Shown here: in pieces, positions 24,788 to 33,728 of the stretch
Layout: the number at the start of each line of letters is the position of its first letter
Position numbering within the stretch: the first letter of the stretch is position 1
From: Paraburkholderia oxyphila NBRC 105797
GTDB taxonomy: Bacteria > Pseudomonadota > Gammaproteobacteria > Burkholderiales > Burkholderiaceae
Direction: 5' to 3'
NCBI RefSeq assembly: GCF_000685075.1
Contig: NZ_BAYD01000070.1
Location: 1-50,391, forward strand
Length of the DNA: 50,391 nt
Notes under the pieces: generated by a model
Database searches by the model: none
What the model was told of the DNA's origin: nothing
What the model saw: only the letters and a program-made list of their open reading frames with translations
Program-made: the position numbers and the translations under genes

Positions 24788-24840
24788 ACTGGATTTCGAT
24801 CAAACAGATAAAGGAGAGACAAGCGGCGGGCGCGCCGGGT

Positions 24841-25257
24841 TCAACCGCCCTGCTTGTAGTTGTTCAGCGCGTAGCCGCGGTCGCGGTAGAAGCGATAGCG
24901 CTCGCGGCCCGAGGCCAGTTCCTCGGGCGCATCGCCAATTACTTCGAGCAGGCGCTCGAAGCGCGCGAACTGGGGCGGCACGGCCGCGCCCAGGTTCAGC
25001 AGCACGCCATGATGCGGCGCACGCTCGAGATCCGTGGTCAGCACGATGGGCGTTTGCGCGGCGAGCGCGCTTTCGGCCATGCAGTGCGGCACGAAGTCGA
25101 GCGGCGAGAAGGTCCAGAGCATCTCGTCGAACGCGCGCAGGCGCGCGGGCTCGGCCAGCACGACGGCTTGCTGGCCGGCCTGATACGCCTTGCGCACGAG
25201 CCGGCACGCATACATCAGCGAATGGCCGACGTTCGTGTGGAAATCGATCCGCGTCAT
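24841..25257 (-). CDS. holC: DNA polymerase III chi subunit
   Basis: Clamp-loader accessory subunit that links the replicase to SSB. The 138-residue product begins MTRIDFHTNVGHSLMYACRLVRKAY and contains LWTFSPLDFVPHC, PIVLTTDLE and a C-terminal RYRFYRDRGYALNNYK, all matching HolC. Its ATG overlaps the pepA stop (ATGA), the pepA-holC pairing seen in many proteobacteria. Confidence 0.92.
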   Translation of the reverse strand: MTRIDFHTNVGHSLMYACRLVRKAYQAGQQAVVLAEPARLRAFDEMLWTFSPLDFVPHCMAESALAAQTPIVLTTDLERAPHHGVLLNLGAAVPPQFARFERLLEVIGDAPEELASGRERYRFYRDRGYALNNYKQGG

Positions 25258-26780
25258 TGCCCTGCGCGACCGTCCGCGGCCCGATCGATCAAGAACTGCG
25301 CGAGCAGCGGCACGGGACGGCCCGTCGCGCCCTTCGCCGCGCCGCTCTTCCATGCGGTGCCCGCGATGTCGAGGTGCGCCCACGGATACGCTTCGGTGAA
25401 GCGCGAGAGGAAGCACGCCGCCGTCACGCTGCCCGCCGGACGCCCGCCGATATTGGCGATATCGGCGAAATTCGACTTCAGCTGCTCCTGATACTCGTCG
25501 TCGAGCGGCAGGCGCCATGCCGGGTCGTTCGCTTCGCGCGAGGCGTCGAGCAGCTCGCCCGCGAGCGCGTCGTCCTTCGAGAACAGGCCGCTGTTGTGAT
25601 GGCCGAGCGCGATGATGCACGCGCCCGTGAGCGTGGCGATGTCGATCACGGCGGCCGGCTTGAAGCGCTCGGCATAGGTGAGCGCGTCGCACAGGATCAG
25701 TCGCCCTTCGGCGTCGGTGTTGAGCACTTCGACCGTCAAGCCCGCCATCGTCGTGACGATGTCGCCCGGCTTCGTGGCGTTGCCCGCGGGCATGTTCTCG
25801 CACGTGGGGATGATGCCGATCACGTTGAGCTTCAGGCCCATCTCGGCGACCGCGCGGATCGTGCCGAGCACCGAGCCCGCGCCGCACATGTCGTACTTCA
25901 TCTCGTCCATGCCGTCGCCGGGCTTGAGCGAGATGCCGCCCGTGTCGAACGTGATGCCCTTGCCCACCAGCACGACGGGCGCGGCCTTCGCGCTCGCGCC
26001 CTGATAGTGCAGCACGATGAATTGCGGCGGCTCGACCGAGCCTTTTGTAACAGAAAGAAACGAGCCCATCTTGAGCGTTTCGATCTGGCGCTGGCCGAGC
26101 ACTTCGACCTTGAGCTTCCAGTCGCGCGCGAGCTTCTTGGCCGTGGCCGCGAGGTAGGTAGGCGTGCAAACGTTGCCCGGCAGGTTGCCGAGGTCGCGCG
26201 TGAGGTCCATGCCGTTGGCGAGCGCCACGGCCTGCTTGACGGCGAGCTTCGCGGCCTTGTCGTCGGCGGCGTCGACGCTGAAGACGACACGCTTGAGCGC
26301 GCGCTGCGCCACATCGGGCTTGCTCTTCATCTGCGTGAAGCGGTAGGTCTCGTTGCGCAGCGCGAGGATCGCGGCGCGCACGCCCCAGTCGCCCGTGCGC
26401 TCCTTGATGGGCAGCTGGGCGAGCGTGAACGTGACCTGTGCGATCTTGGTGCCGAGAATCGCGCGCCAGGCCGCCTTGACGGCCTCGCCATAGGCCTTCT
26501 GGCCGAATGCATCCTGCTTGCCGAGGCCGACCAGCAGCACGCGCGAGGCGCCGATGCCGCTGACTTCCGGCAGGAACAGCGTGGAGCCGGCCTTGCCGTC
26601 GATGTCGCCGGACTTGACGAGGCGGGCGATCGCGCCGCCGATGGCACCATCGATCGCGAATGCCGGACCGGAAAGGGTTTGTGCCTCGAAGATGCCCACT
26701 ACGACGCAATCCGACTTGCCGGTCAGGAAGGGGCCTTCCCCGCCTTTGCTCCAGTCACAGGCTTTTATGCTAAAGTCCAT
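25254..26780 (-). CDS. pepA: Leucyl aminopeptidase (cytosol aminopeptidase, M17)
   Basis: Two-metal aminopeptidase that removes N-terminal residues; in E. coli PepA is also a DNA-binding architectural and regulatory protein. The 508-residue product has the metal-binding GKGITFDTGGISLKP, MKYDMCGAG and the family signature NTDAEGRL, in the normal order. The ATG at 26778-26780 follows GAGGACA. Divergent from lptF with 131 bases between. Confidence 0.96.
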   Translation of the reverse strand: MDFSIKACDWSKGGEGPFLTGKSDCVVVGIFEAQTLSGPAFAIDGAIGGAIARLVKSGDIDGKAGSTLFLPEVSGIGASRVLLVGLGKQDAFGQKAYGEAVKAAWRAILGTKIAQVTFTLAQLPIKERTGDWGVRAAILALRNETYRFTQMKSKPDVAQRALKRVVFSVDAADDKAAKLAVKQAVALANGMDLTRDLGNLPGNVCTPTYLAATAKKLARDWKLKVEVLGQRQIETLKMGSFLSVTKGSVEPPQFIVLHYQGASAKAAPVVLVGKGITFDTGGISLKPGDGMDEMKYDMCGAGSVLGTIRAVAEMGLKLNVIGIIPTCENMPAGNATKPGDIVTTMAGLTVEVLNTDAEGRLILCDALTYAERFKPAAVIDIATLTGACIIALGHHNSGLFSKDDALAGELLDASREANDPAWRLPLDDEYQEQLKSNFADIANIGGRPAGSVTAACFLSRFTEAYPWAHLDIAGTAWKSGAAKGATGRPVPLLAQFLIDRAADGRAGQ

Positions 26781-26911
26781 CGCGCTTGTCCTCGGATAAA
26801 ATCTGGGCTTAGGATGAAAGCCGCAATTATCCGCTATTTTTTCCGCGGCGGCTCCTGGGTGGTAGCGCGAGCGCTTCGCCCGGCGCGGACCGCCTGCCCT
26901 GTTCATCAATA

Positions 26912-28012
26912 ATGATCTTCGAACGTTCCCTGCAGCGTGAACTCGCGTACACGGCCGGCGCCGTGTTCATGGTTCTGCTCACGATCATGCTGACGACGAT
27001 GATGATCCGCATCGTCGGCTTCGCTGCGTCGGGCCAGATCGACCCGCGCGACGTGCTGGTCCTGATCGGCCTGACCGTGATCGGCTACATCGCCGTGATG
27101 CTGATCGTCACGCTCTTCGTCTCGATCCTGTTCGTGCTCACGCGCTGGTACAAGGATTCCGAGATGGTCGTCTGGCTCGCCTCCGGCGTGAGCCTCACGC
27201 GCCTCATCAAGCCGATCGCCGTTTTTTCCACGCCGATCGTGATCCTCATCGTGTTTTTCGCCTTTGTCGGCTGGCCGTGGTCGAACGCGCAAAGCAAGCT
27301 GATCCGCGCGCGCTTTCAGCAGCGCGATGAAGTGTCGCTGCTCGCGCCCGGCCAGTTCCGCGAATCGCCCACCACGCACCGCGTGTTCTTCATCGAAAGC
27401 ATGAGCCCCGACCAGGGCCGTGTGGACAATGTGTTCGTCACGAGCACGGAGAACGGCAAGGTCAACGTGATCGTCTCCAAGACCGGCCACACGGAAACCA
27501 CGAAGAACGGCGACCGCTTCGTCGTGCTCGAGAACGGCCGCCGCTACGACGGCGAACCCGGCCACCCCGACTTCCGCATCACCGAGTTCCAGCGCTATGG
27601 CGTGAAGATCACGAGCCAGCCCGTGGTCTCGACGCCCACGGCGAGCAGCACGCCCACGCTCGACCTGATCCGCAACCCGAGCGCCGACAATCTCGGCGAG
27701 CTCGCATGGCGCGCCGGCCTGCCGCTCATCGCGATCAACCTGATGCTGCTCGCGATCCCGCTCGCGTATCAGAACCCGCGCCGCGGGCGCACCATCAACC
27801 TCGTGATGGCCGTGCTGATCTACCTCACCTACTCGAACCTGCTCAACGTCATGCAATCGCAGATCGAGCAGGCCAAGATCTCGTTCGGCCTCGGGCTCGT
27901 GCTGCTGCATATCGTGGTGCTCGCGCTCGTCGTCTTCCTCTTCTGGCTGCGGGTGCGCAACCGGCCGCTCTTTACGCGCGCGATGTTTCAGCGCGCGTCG
28001 CAAGGGAGCTGA
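26912..28012 (+). CDS. lptF: Lipopolysaccharide export permease LptF
   Basis: One of the two inner-membrane permeases of the LptB2FGC extractor that moves LPS to the periplasmic bridge. The 366-residue product begins MIFERSLQRELAYTAGAVF, with three N-terminal membrane segments (about 14-120), a periplasmic beta-jellyroll (about 125-250) and three C-terminal segments (about 265-350). lptG follows after 3 bases. The pepA-divergent lptF-lptG layout is common. Confidence 0.94.
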   Translation: MIFERSLQRELAYTAGAVFMVLLTIMLTTMMIRIVGFAASGQIDPRDVLVLIGLTVIGYIAVMLIVTLFVSILFVLTRWYKDSEMVVWLASGVSLTRLIKPIAVFSTPIVILIVFFAFVGWPWSNAQSKLIRARFQQRDEVSLLAPGQFRESPTTHRVFFIESMSPDQGRVDNVFVTSTENGKVNVIVSKTGHTETTKNGDRFVVLENGRRYDGEPGHPDFRITEFQRYGVKITSQPVVSTPTASSTPTLDLIRNPSADNLGELAWRAGLPLIAINLMLLAIPLAYQNPRRGRTINLVMAVLIYLTYSNLLNVMQSQIEQAKISFGLGLVLLHIVVLALVVFLFWLRVRNRPLFTRAMFQRASQGS

Positions 28013-28015
28013 CCG

Positions 28016-29164
28016 ATGCGCATCTACGAGAAATACTTCGCGCGCCAGGTCTATGTGGCGTTCGTGTTCATCCTGTTCGCCTTCTCCGGTCTGTTCTTCT
28101 TCTTCGACCTGATCAACGAGCTGAACTCGGTCGGCCACGGCAACTACAAGTTCACCTATGCGGTGCTGCGCGTTGCGCTGCAGGCGCCGTCACGGCTCTA
28201 CGAGATCATTCCGGTTGCTGCGCTGATCGCCGCGATCTATGTGTTCGCGCAGATGGCCGCCAATTCCGAGTACACGATCTTTCGTGTCTCCGGGCTCGCA
28301 ACGGGCCAGGCGCTGCGCTCGCTCCTGAAGGTCGGCATCCCGATCGTGCTGCTCACCTACCTCATCGGCGAAGTGGTCGGTCCGTACACCGACCAGCTCT
28401 CCGAGCGTGTGCGTCTCGAGGCGCTCGGCTCCGCCGTATCGACGGACTTCAAGTCGGGCGTCTGGGTGAAAGACACGCTCACCAAGCGCGCCGACGGCGA
28501 GCAGGCGACGCGCTTCGTCAACGTGGGCGAGCTGCTGCCCGACGCGACGATCACCAATGTGCGCATCTACGAATTCGATTCGCAGTTCAGGCTCACGAAC
28601 GTGCGTCTCGCGAAGAGCGGCACCTTTGAGCCGCCGGGCCACTGGCTGCTCAAGGACGTGACGGATACCGAGCTGATCGGTGTGCCGCCGCCGCCGAACC
28701 AGCCTGTCGATGCGCTCAATCCGGTCTATCGCGCGCAGCAGACGGCGCTACCCGAGTACTCGCTGCGCTCGGAGCTCACGCCGCAGATTCTCTCGGTGCT
28801 GCTGGTTTCGCCCGATCGCATGTCGATGTTCAACCTGGTCCGCTACATCCAGCACCTTTCGGAAAACCATCAGGACACGCAGCGCTATGAGATCGCCCTC
28901 TGGCGCAAGGTGCTCTACCCGTTCGCGGTATTCGTGATGCTGGTGCTCTCGCTGCCGTTCGCGTACCTGCATACGCGCGCGGGCGTGGTGGGCGTGAAGG
29001 TGTTCGGCGGGATCATGCTCGGCATGAGCTTCCAGCTCGTGAACACGCTGTTCTCGCACGTCGGTACACTGAACACGTGGCCCGCGCCGCTCACGGCGGC
29101 AACACCGGGCCTCATCTATCTGGCGCTCGGGCTGCTCGGCCTGAAATGGGTCGACCGGCATTGA
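28016..29164 (+). CDS. lptG: Lipopolysaccharide export permease LptG
   Basis: Second LPS-export permease and partner of LptF. 382 residues: MRIYEKYFARQVYVAFVFI opens the first of three N-terminal membrane helices, then a periplasmic domain (about 110-290) and three C-terminal helices ending GLLGLKWVDRH. The start ATG is 3 bases after the lptF stop, indicating co-translation. lptA, lptB and lptC are elsewhere. Confidence 0.94.
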   Translation: MRIYEKYFARQVYVAFVFILFAFSGLFFFFDLINELNSVGHGNYKFTYAVLRVALQAPSRLYEIIPVAALIAAIYVFAQMAANSEYTIFRVSGLATGQALRSLLKVGIPIVLLTYLIGEVVGPYTDQLSERVRLEALGSAVSTDFKSGVWVKDTLTKRADGEQATRFVNVGELLPDATITNVRIYEFDSQFRLTNVRLAKSGTFEPPGHWLLKDVTDTELIGVPPPPNQPVDALNPVYRAQQTALPEYSLRSELTPQILSVLLVSPDRMSMFNLVRYIQHLSENHQDTQRYEIALWRKVLYPFAVFVMLVLSLPFAYLHTRAGVVGVKVFGGIMLGMSFQLVNTLFSHVGTLNTWPAPLTAATPGLIYLALGLLGLKWVDRH

Positions 29165-29228
29165 TGTCCCGCTGACGTCCCATCGACGTCGATTGCGGAG
29201 AGGCTACGCTCTGGGGGAAAACGCGACG

Positions 29229-29606
29229 ATGGGCACGCACGGCATGATCCTCTTCGGCCACGGCGCGCGCGATGCGCGCTGGAAAGAGCCGTTCACGCGC
29301 CTCGCGGACAAGCTCGCCGCCACGCGCGGCGACGCCGGGCCCGTGAGTCTCGCCTTCCTCGAACTCATGGCGCCGAGCCTGCCCGAGGCCATCGCCGCGC
29401 AGACCGCGCTGGGCTGCGACGCCATCACGGTGGTGCCGGTGTTCTTCGGCCAGGGCGGCCATATCCGGCGCGATTTGCCCGCGCTCGTCGCGCAATGCCA
29501 GGCCGCGCATCCCGGCGTGCGGATCGCCTGCGCGACCGCCGTGGGCGAGGACGACGGCGTGCTCGACGCGATCGTGCAGTACTGCCTCGGGCAAGAGCAC
29601 GAGTAA
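29229..29606 (+). CDS. cbiX: Small CbiX-type sirohydrochlorin chelatase
   Basis: A 125-residue CbiX-short protein that inserts Co(2+) or Fe(2+) into sirohydrochlorin; short forms act as homodimers. The N-terminal His11 in MILFGHGARD and His78 in FFGQGGHIRRDLP are the expected metal/catalytic histidines. The ATG at 29229 is chosen over an in-frame TTG at 29193. It faces cobA across a shared terminator, and cobA makes the precursor of its substrate. No bifunctional CysG dehydrogenase/ferrochelatase is in the window, so this enzyme may serve siroheme for CysI as well as cobalamin. Confidence 0.88.
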   Translation: MGTHGMILFGHGARDARWKEPFTRLADKLAATRGDAGPVSLAFLELMAPSLPEAIAAQTALGCDAITVVPVFFGQGGHIRRDLPALVAQCQAAHPGVRIACATAVGEDDGVLDAIVQYCLGQEHE

Positions 29607-29657
29607 GCGCCCTGCCCTTCAAAAAATTGGCCAGCACGGCATGTGCCCGCACAAAGC

Positions 29658-29687
29658 AGAAGGGCCGCTCTTTGAGCGGCCCTTCTT
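29658..29687. terminator. Bidirectional terminator between cbiX and cobA
   Basis: AGAAGGGCCGCTC (29658-29670) and GAGCGGCCCTTCT (29674-29686) pair perfectly over 13 bp around a TTT loop, with short A- and T-rich flanks on either side. Confidence 0.82.
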
Positions 29688-29720
29688 GCGTTCTACCTAC
29701 CCCCGTTTTTCTGCGCTGCC

Positions 29721-30497
29721 TCAGGCCGCGGCGCGGCGCTGACCCGATGGTTCGGCTTGCGTCTCGTCGTCGGCTTGCGCTTGCCCTGCCCGCTCGGCGA
29801 ACGCGTCGCCGATCATGAGCAGGCTCGGCTGTGCCGCATCGAGCCAGTCCTGCGCCTCGCCGGCGGCAAGACCCGCCAGCGTGAGCGTGAGCGTGCGTTC
29901 GCGCGCCGTGCTGCAGGCCTCGACGATCGCCACGGGCGTCGCGCCCGCGCGGCCCGCTTCAATCAGTTGCCGCGCAATGTCCGGCGCGCTGTCGCGGCCC
30001 ATGTAGAACACCAGCGAATCGGCATTGACCTGCTCGCGAATGGCCTCGCTGTCCGCCGCGCGCGAGTAGGTCGCGAGCGCGACGCTGCGCGCCACGCCAC
30101 GCAGCGTGAGCGAGCGTTGCAGCGTGGCCGCACTGGCCAGCGCGGCAGTGATGCCCGGCACGATCTCGTACTCGATGCCCGCCGCTTCGAGCGCGCGCAT
30201 CTCTTCGTCGGCGCGGCCGAACAGCATCGGATCGCCGCCCTTCAGGCGCACGACCACGTCGTGCTCGCGCGCCGCATCCACGAGCTGCTTGTTGATGAAG
30301 TGCTGCGCCGTCGAGCGCTGCCCGCAGCGCTTCCCGACCGCGATGAACTTCGCATCCTGCGGGGCGTACTCGAGCATTGCCGGCTCGACCAGCGCGTCGT
30401 GCAGCACGACCTGGGCTTGCGCGAGCAGGCGCGCGCCGCGCACCGTGATGAGATCCGCCGCACCCGGTCCGGCGCCGATCAGATAAACCTTGCCCAT
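29721..30497 (-). CDS. cobA: Uroporphyrinogen-III C-methyltransferase (SUMT)
   Basis: SAM-dependent enzyme that methylates uroporphyrinogen III twice to precorrin-2, the branch point to siroheme and cobalamin. The 258-residue product has VYLIGAGPGAADLITVRG, the VRLKGGDPMLFGR motif and the PGITAALASAA segment. It is the stand-alone methyltransferase, without the precorrin-2 dehydrogenase/ferrochelatase half of CysG. It ends the cys operon, 75 bases after cysN, so its job here is most likely siroheme for the CysI sulfite reductase. A Gln/Ala-rich tail follows the domain. Confidence 0.94.
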   Translation of the reverse strand: MGKVYLIGAGPGAADLITVRGARLLAQAQVVLHDALVEPAMLEYAPQDAKFIAVGKRCGQRSTAQHFINKQLVDAAREHDVVVRLKGGDPMLFGRADEEMRALEAAGIEYEIVPGITAALASAATLQRSLTLRGVARSVALATYSRAADSEAIREQVNADSLVFYMGRDSAPDIARQLIEAGRAGATPVAIVEACSTARERTLTLTLAGLAAGEAQDWLDAAQPSLLMIGDAFAERAGQAQADDETQAEPSGQRRAAA

Positions 30498-30572
30498 TTG
30501 CCTCGTTGACTCATGTGTCGGCGCGCCGCCGTTGAACCATTGAACCCCGGCGACGCGCCGCGCGCAGCCGCC

Positions 30573-31889
30573 TCAGGCGGAAACCGCGCGGATCATCCCT
30601 GCCGCCACCGTGTGGTGCGTCGCCTCGTCGATGAGGACAAACGCGCCGGTGCCGGGATGCACATCATACAGGTCCGCGACGATCGGCTTTTGCAGCGTGA
30701 GCGCCACGCGGCCAATGTCGTTCATCGCGAGATTGTGGCGGTCGGTCGCGTGCGAGAGCGTGTGCACGTCGAGCACTTCCTTGACCGCGCCGATCTTCGC
30801 GAACACCGTGCTCGCGGTCTGCTTGAGCAGATACTTGCGCTGCGGCGAGAGCGGCTCTTCGTCGAACCAGCAGAGGTCCGCTTCGAGCTTCTTCGCGGGC
30901 TGCGTGTCGTCAGTGGCCGGCACGAAGGTGTCGCCGCGCGAGACGTCCACGTCTTCGGCGAGACGGATCGTGACGGTCTGGCCCGCGAACGCGCGGTCGA
31001 CCTGCGCCGTGCCGCCCGGCACCGGGGCGATGATCTCGGCGACCGTCGCCTGGCGGCCCGCCGGCAGCACCGTGATGGCGTCGCCGAGCTTCACTTCGCC
31101 CGCTTCGATGCGACCCATGTAGCCGCGGAAGTCGTCGGCGCTCGAGCCGTCCTGGCGCGCGACCCACTGCACCGGGAAACGCAGCGCTTCGCCCGCGGCC
31201 TGCTCGACCGGCAGCGCCTCGAGCACGTCGAGCAGCGGCTCGCCCGCGTACCACGGCATGCGCTCGCTCGCGGCCACGATGTTGTCGCCCTTGAGCGCCG
31301 AGACCGGCACGAAGCGCACGTCCTCCAGACCGAGCTGGCGCGCGAGCGCGACGTAGGCGTCGCGGATCAGGTCGAAGGTGGCTTCGCTGTAGTCGACCAG
31401 ATCCATCTTGTTGATCGCGACGATCACGTGCTGCAGACCCAGCAGCTTGACGATCGCGCTATGGCGCTTGGTTTGCGGCAGCAGTTGCGTGACACCGTTC
31501 TCGACCGTCACGCGCGTGGGGTCGATCAGGATGATCGCCGCGTGCGCCGTCGAGGCGCCCGTGACCATGTTGCGCGTGTACTGCTCGTGGCCCGGCGTGT
31601 CGGCGATGATGAACTTGCGCTTGGCCGTGGCGAAGTAGCGGTACGCCACGTCGATCGTGATGCCCTGCTCGCGCTCGGCTTCGAGGCCGTCGGTGAGCAG
31701 CGACAGGTCGATCTCGTCGCCCACGGTGCGCTTGTTCTTCGCGCGCGAAAGCGCCGAGAGCTGGTCCGAGAGAACTGCCTTGCTGTCGTACAGCAGGCGG
31801 CCGATCAGCGTGCTCTTGCCGTCGTCCACGCTGCCCGCCGTGATGAAGCGCAGCACGCCGAGGTCTTCAGGTTGATGCGTCGTAACCAT
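30573..31889 (-). CDS. cysN: Sulfate adenylyltransferase large (GTPase) subunit
   Basis: EF-Tu-like GTPase subunit that drives CysD to make APS from sulfate and ATP. At 438 residues it is the short form without a fused CysC kinase. Motifs are GSVDDGKST (about 19-27), the switch DTPGHEQY, NKMDLVD, and two beta-barrel domains towards the C-terminus. The ATG at 31887-31889 is preferred; an in-frame TTG two codons earlier shares the GAGGAAA ribosome site. Follows cysD by 25 bases. Confidence 0.95.
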   Translation of the reverse strand: MVTTHQPEDLGVLRFITAGSVDDGKSTLIGRLLYDSKAVLSDQLSALSRAKNKRTVGDEIDLSLLTDGLEAEREQGITIDVAYRYFATAKRKFIIADTPGHEQYTRNMVTGASTAHAAIILIDPTRVTVENGVTQLLPQTKRHSAIVKLLGLQHVIVAINKMDLVDYSEATFDLIRDAYVALARQLGLEDVRFVPVSALKGDNIVAASERMPWYAGEPLLDVLEALPVEQAAGEALRFPVQWVARQDGSSADDFRGYMGRIEAGEVKLGDAITVLPAGRQATVAEIIAPVPGGTAQVDRAFAGQTVTIRLAEDVDVSRGDTFVPATDDTQPAKKLEADLCWFDEEPLSPQRKYLLKQTASTVFAKIGAVKEVLDVHTLSHATDRHNLAMNDIGRVALTLQKPIVADLYDVHPGTGAFVLIDEATHHTVAAGMIRAVSA

Positions 31890-31914
31890 ATTCAATGTTT
31901 CCTCAACGTGCTCT

Positions 31915-32877
31915 TTAGAAATAACCTTGCTTCTTGCGCTGTTCCATCGCGGCTTCCGACGCCTGGTCGTCCATGCGCGTCGCGCCGCGTTCCGTGATTT
32001 CGGTCACGGCCGTTTCGGCGATGATCTTCTCGACGTTGTCGGCATCGCTTTCCACCGGGCACGTGCAGCTGATGTCGCCCACGGTGCGGAAACGCACCTG
32101 CGCCATTTCGCTCGTTTCGCCTTCCTTCATCGGCGTGAGCGGCGTGACCGGCACGAGCAGGCCGTTGCGGCGCACGATCTCGCGCTGGTGTGCATAGTAG
32201 ATCGACGGCAGCTCGAGCTTCTCGCGCTCGATGTACTGCCACACGTCCAGTTCCGTCCAGTTCGAGATCGGGAACACGCGCAGGTGCTCGCCCTTGTGCA
32301 GGCGCGCGTTGTAGATGCTCCAGAGTTCCGGGCGCTGCGCCTTCGGATCCCACTGGCCGAATTCGTCGCGGAACGAGAAGATGCGCTCCTTCGCGCGAGC
32401 CTTCTCTTCGTCGCGGCGCGCGCCGCCGATCATCGCCGTGTAGCCGTATTCCTCGATGGTTTCGAGCAGCGTGACGGCCTGCGCGGCGTTGCGCGAATCC
32501 GTTTCGCGGCGCAGACGCACGGTGCCCTTCTTGATCGAATCCTCGACGTGGCCGACCACGAGCTCGGCGCCGATTTCGGCCGCGCGACGATCGCGGAAGT
32601 CGATCACTTCCTCGTAGTTGTGGCCCGTGTCGATATGCACGAGCGGGAACGGCAGCGCGGTCTTGCGGTTCGCGCCCAGGCCGAAGGCCTTCAGTGCGAG
32701 CGCCAGCACGACCACCGAGTCCTTGCCGCCCGAGAACAGCAGCGCGGGCTTGCTGCACTCGGCAACGAGTTCACGCAGGATGTGGATCGACTCGGCTTCG
32801 AGCCAATCGAGATGGTCCATGCGGTTCGCCGTGACCTGGAGCGGTGCGTTCACTGCGGAATCGAGCGTCGTGCTCAT
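31915..32877 (-). CDS. cysD: Sulfate adenylyltransferase small subunit
   Basis: Catalytic ATP sulfurylase subunit of the PAPS-reductase-like fold. The 320-residue product has the PP-loop LLFSGGKDSVV, the HIDTGHNYEEVI segment, IGGARRDEEKARAKER and a C-terminal ATRMDDQASEAAMEQRKKQGYF. ATG at 32875-32877. It lies 95 bases after cysH and 25 before cysN, all in one operon. Confidence 0.95.
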   Translation of the reverse strand: MSTTLDSAVNAPLQVTANRMDHLDWLEAESIHILRELVAECSKPALLFSGGKDSVVVLALALKAFGLGANRKTALPFPLVHIDTGHNYEEVIDFRDRRAAEIGAELVVGHVEDSIKKGTVRLRRETDSRNAAQAVTLLETIEEYGYTAMIGGARRDEEKARAKERIFSFRDEFGQWDPKAQRPELWSIYNARLHKGEHLRVFPISNWTELDVWQYIEREKLELPSIYYAHQREIVRRNGLLVPVTPLTPMKEGETSEMAQVRFRTVGDISCTCPVESDADNVEKIIAETAVTEITERGATRMDDQASEAAMEQRKKQGYF

Positions 32878-32972
32878 GTTCGGATCCTTCGTCAGTGCGC
32901 GCCCGTTTAGGGGGCGCGCGGTACTCGGTATTCGGTGGTACGCCGCTCAAGACGGCGCAACAAACTTCAATT

Positions 32973-33728
32973 TTAGTTCGTCTGGCCGATGGACGACACT
33001 GCAACGACCGGAATGGCTGACACGGAGGTGATGTGCAGCCCGCATTCCTTCGTATCGCGCGACTCCCACCACCAGCGGCCCGCCCGGCTGTCTTCGCCCG
33101 GGCGCACGGCGCGCGTACAGGGCTCGCAGCCGATGCTCGGGTAGCCGCGTGCGTGCAGCGGGTTCACCGGCACGTCGAAGGCACCCAGATATGCCCAAAC
33201 GTCGGCCTCGGTCCAGTCCGCGAGCGGATTGAACTTGGCGATGCCGCGCGCGTTGTCCTGCTCTTCCTCGTGCAGCTCGGCACGCGTGACCGACTGCTCG
33301 CGGCGCTGGCCCGTGACCCACGCCGAGACGTCCGAGAGCGCGCGGTTCAGCGGCTCGACCTTGCGGATCTCGCAGCAGCGCTTGCGCAGATCGATGCTCT
33401 CGTAGAACGCGTTCAGGCCGTGCTGTGCGACGTATTCGTCCACAGCGTCCTGTTGCGGATGGAACTGCTCGATCTCGTAGCCGTAGCGCTCGCGCACGCG
33501 GTCGATCATGCCCAGTGTTTCCGCATGCAGGCGGCCCGTGTTCAGCGAGAAGATGCCAATCTTCACGCCACGCGAAAGGATCGCGTGGGTGAGCAGCATG
33601 TCTTCGGCTGCGAGGCTGCTCGCGAGCTTCACGTCGGCGTGGCGCGCGGCGATCGAATCGAGCAGCGCGTCGAGGCGCTCGATCTTCGCCTGCAGCGCCG
33701 GCGCGATGTCGTTGGCGACGGTGCTCAT
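32973..33728 (-). CDS. cysH: Assimilatory APS reductase (CysH family)
   Basis: Reduces adenylyl sulfate to sulfite with thioredoxin. The 251-residue product has the Cys pairs Cys118-Cys119 (RKRCCEIRK) and Cys201/Cys204 (GCEPC), which hold a [4Fe-4S] cluster and mark the APS-using class, and the catalytic Cys229 in KECGLH. This agrees with the absence of an APS kinase in the operon. The ATG at 33726-33728 overlaps the DUF934 stop (ATGA). Some enzymes of this class also accept PAPS. Confidence 0.94.
   Translation of the reverse strand: MSTVANDIAPALQAKIERLDALLDSIAARHADVKLASSLAAEDMLLTHAILSRGVKIGIFSLNTGRLHAETLGMIDRVRERYGYEIEQFHPQQDAVDEYVAQHGLNAFYESIDLRKRCCEIRKVEPLNRALSDVSAWVTGQRREQSVTRAELHEEEQDNARGIAKFNPLADWTEADVWAYLGAFDVPVNPLHARGYPSIGCEPCTRAVRPGEDSRAGRWWWESRDTKECGLHITSVSAIPVVAVSSIGQTN

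Noticed and set aside
30573..31889. CysN-CysC fusion (bifunctional sulfurylase/APS kinase)
   Set aside because: The protein ends at 438 residues after the EF-Tu-like barrels, with no kinase domain; CysH also has the four cysteines of APS reductases, so no PAPS step is needed.
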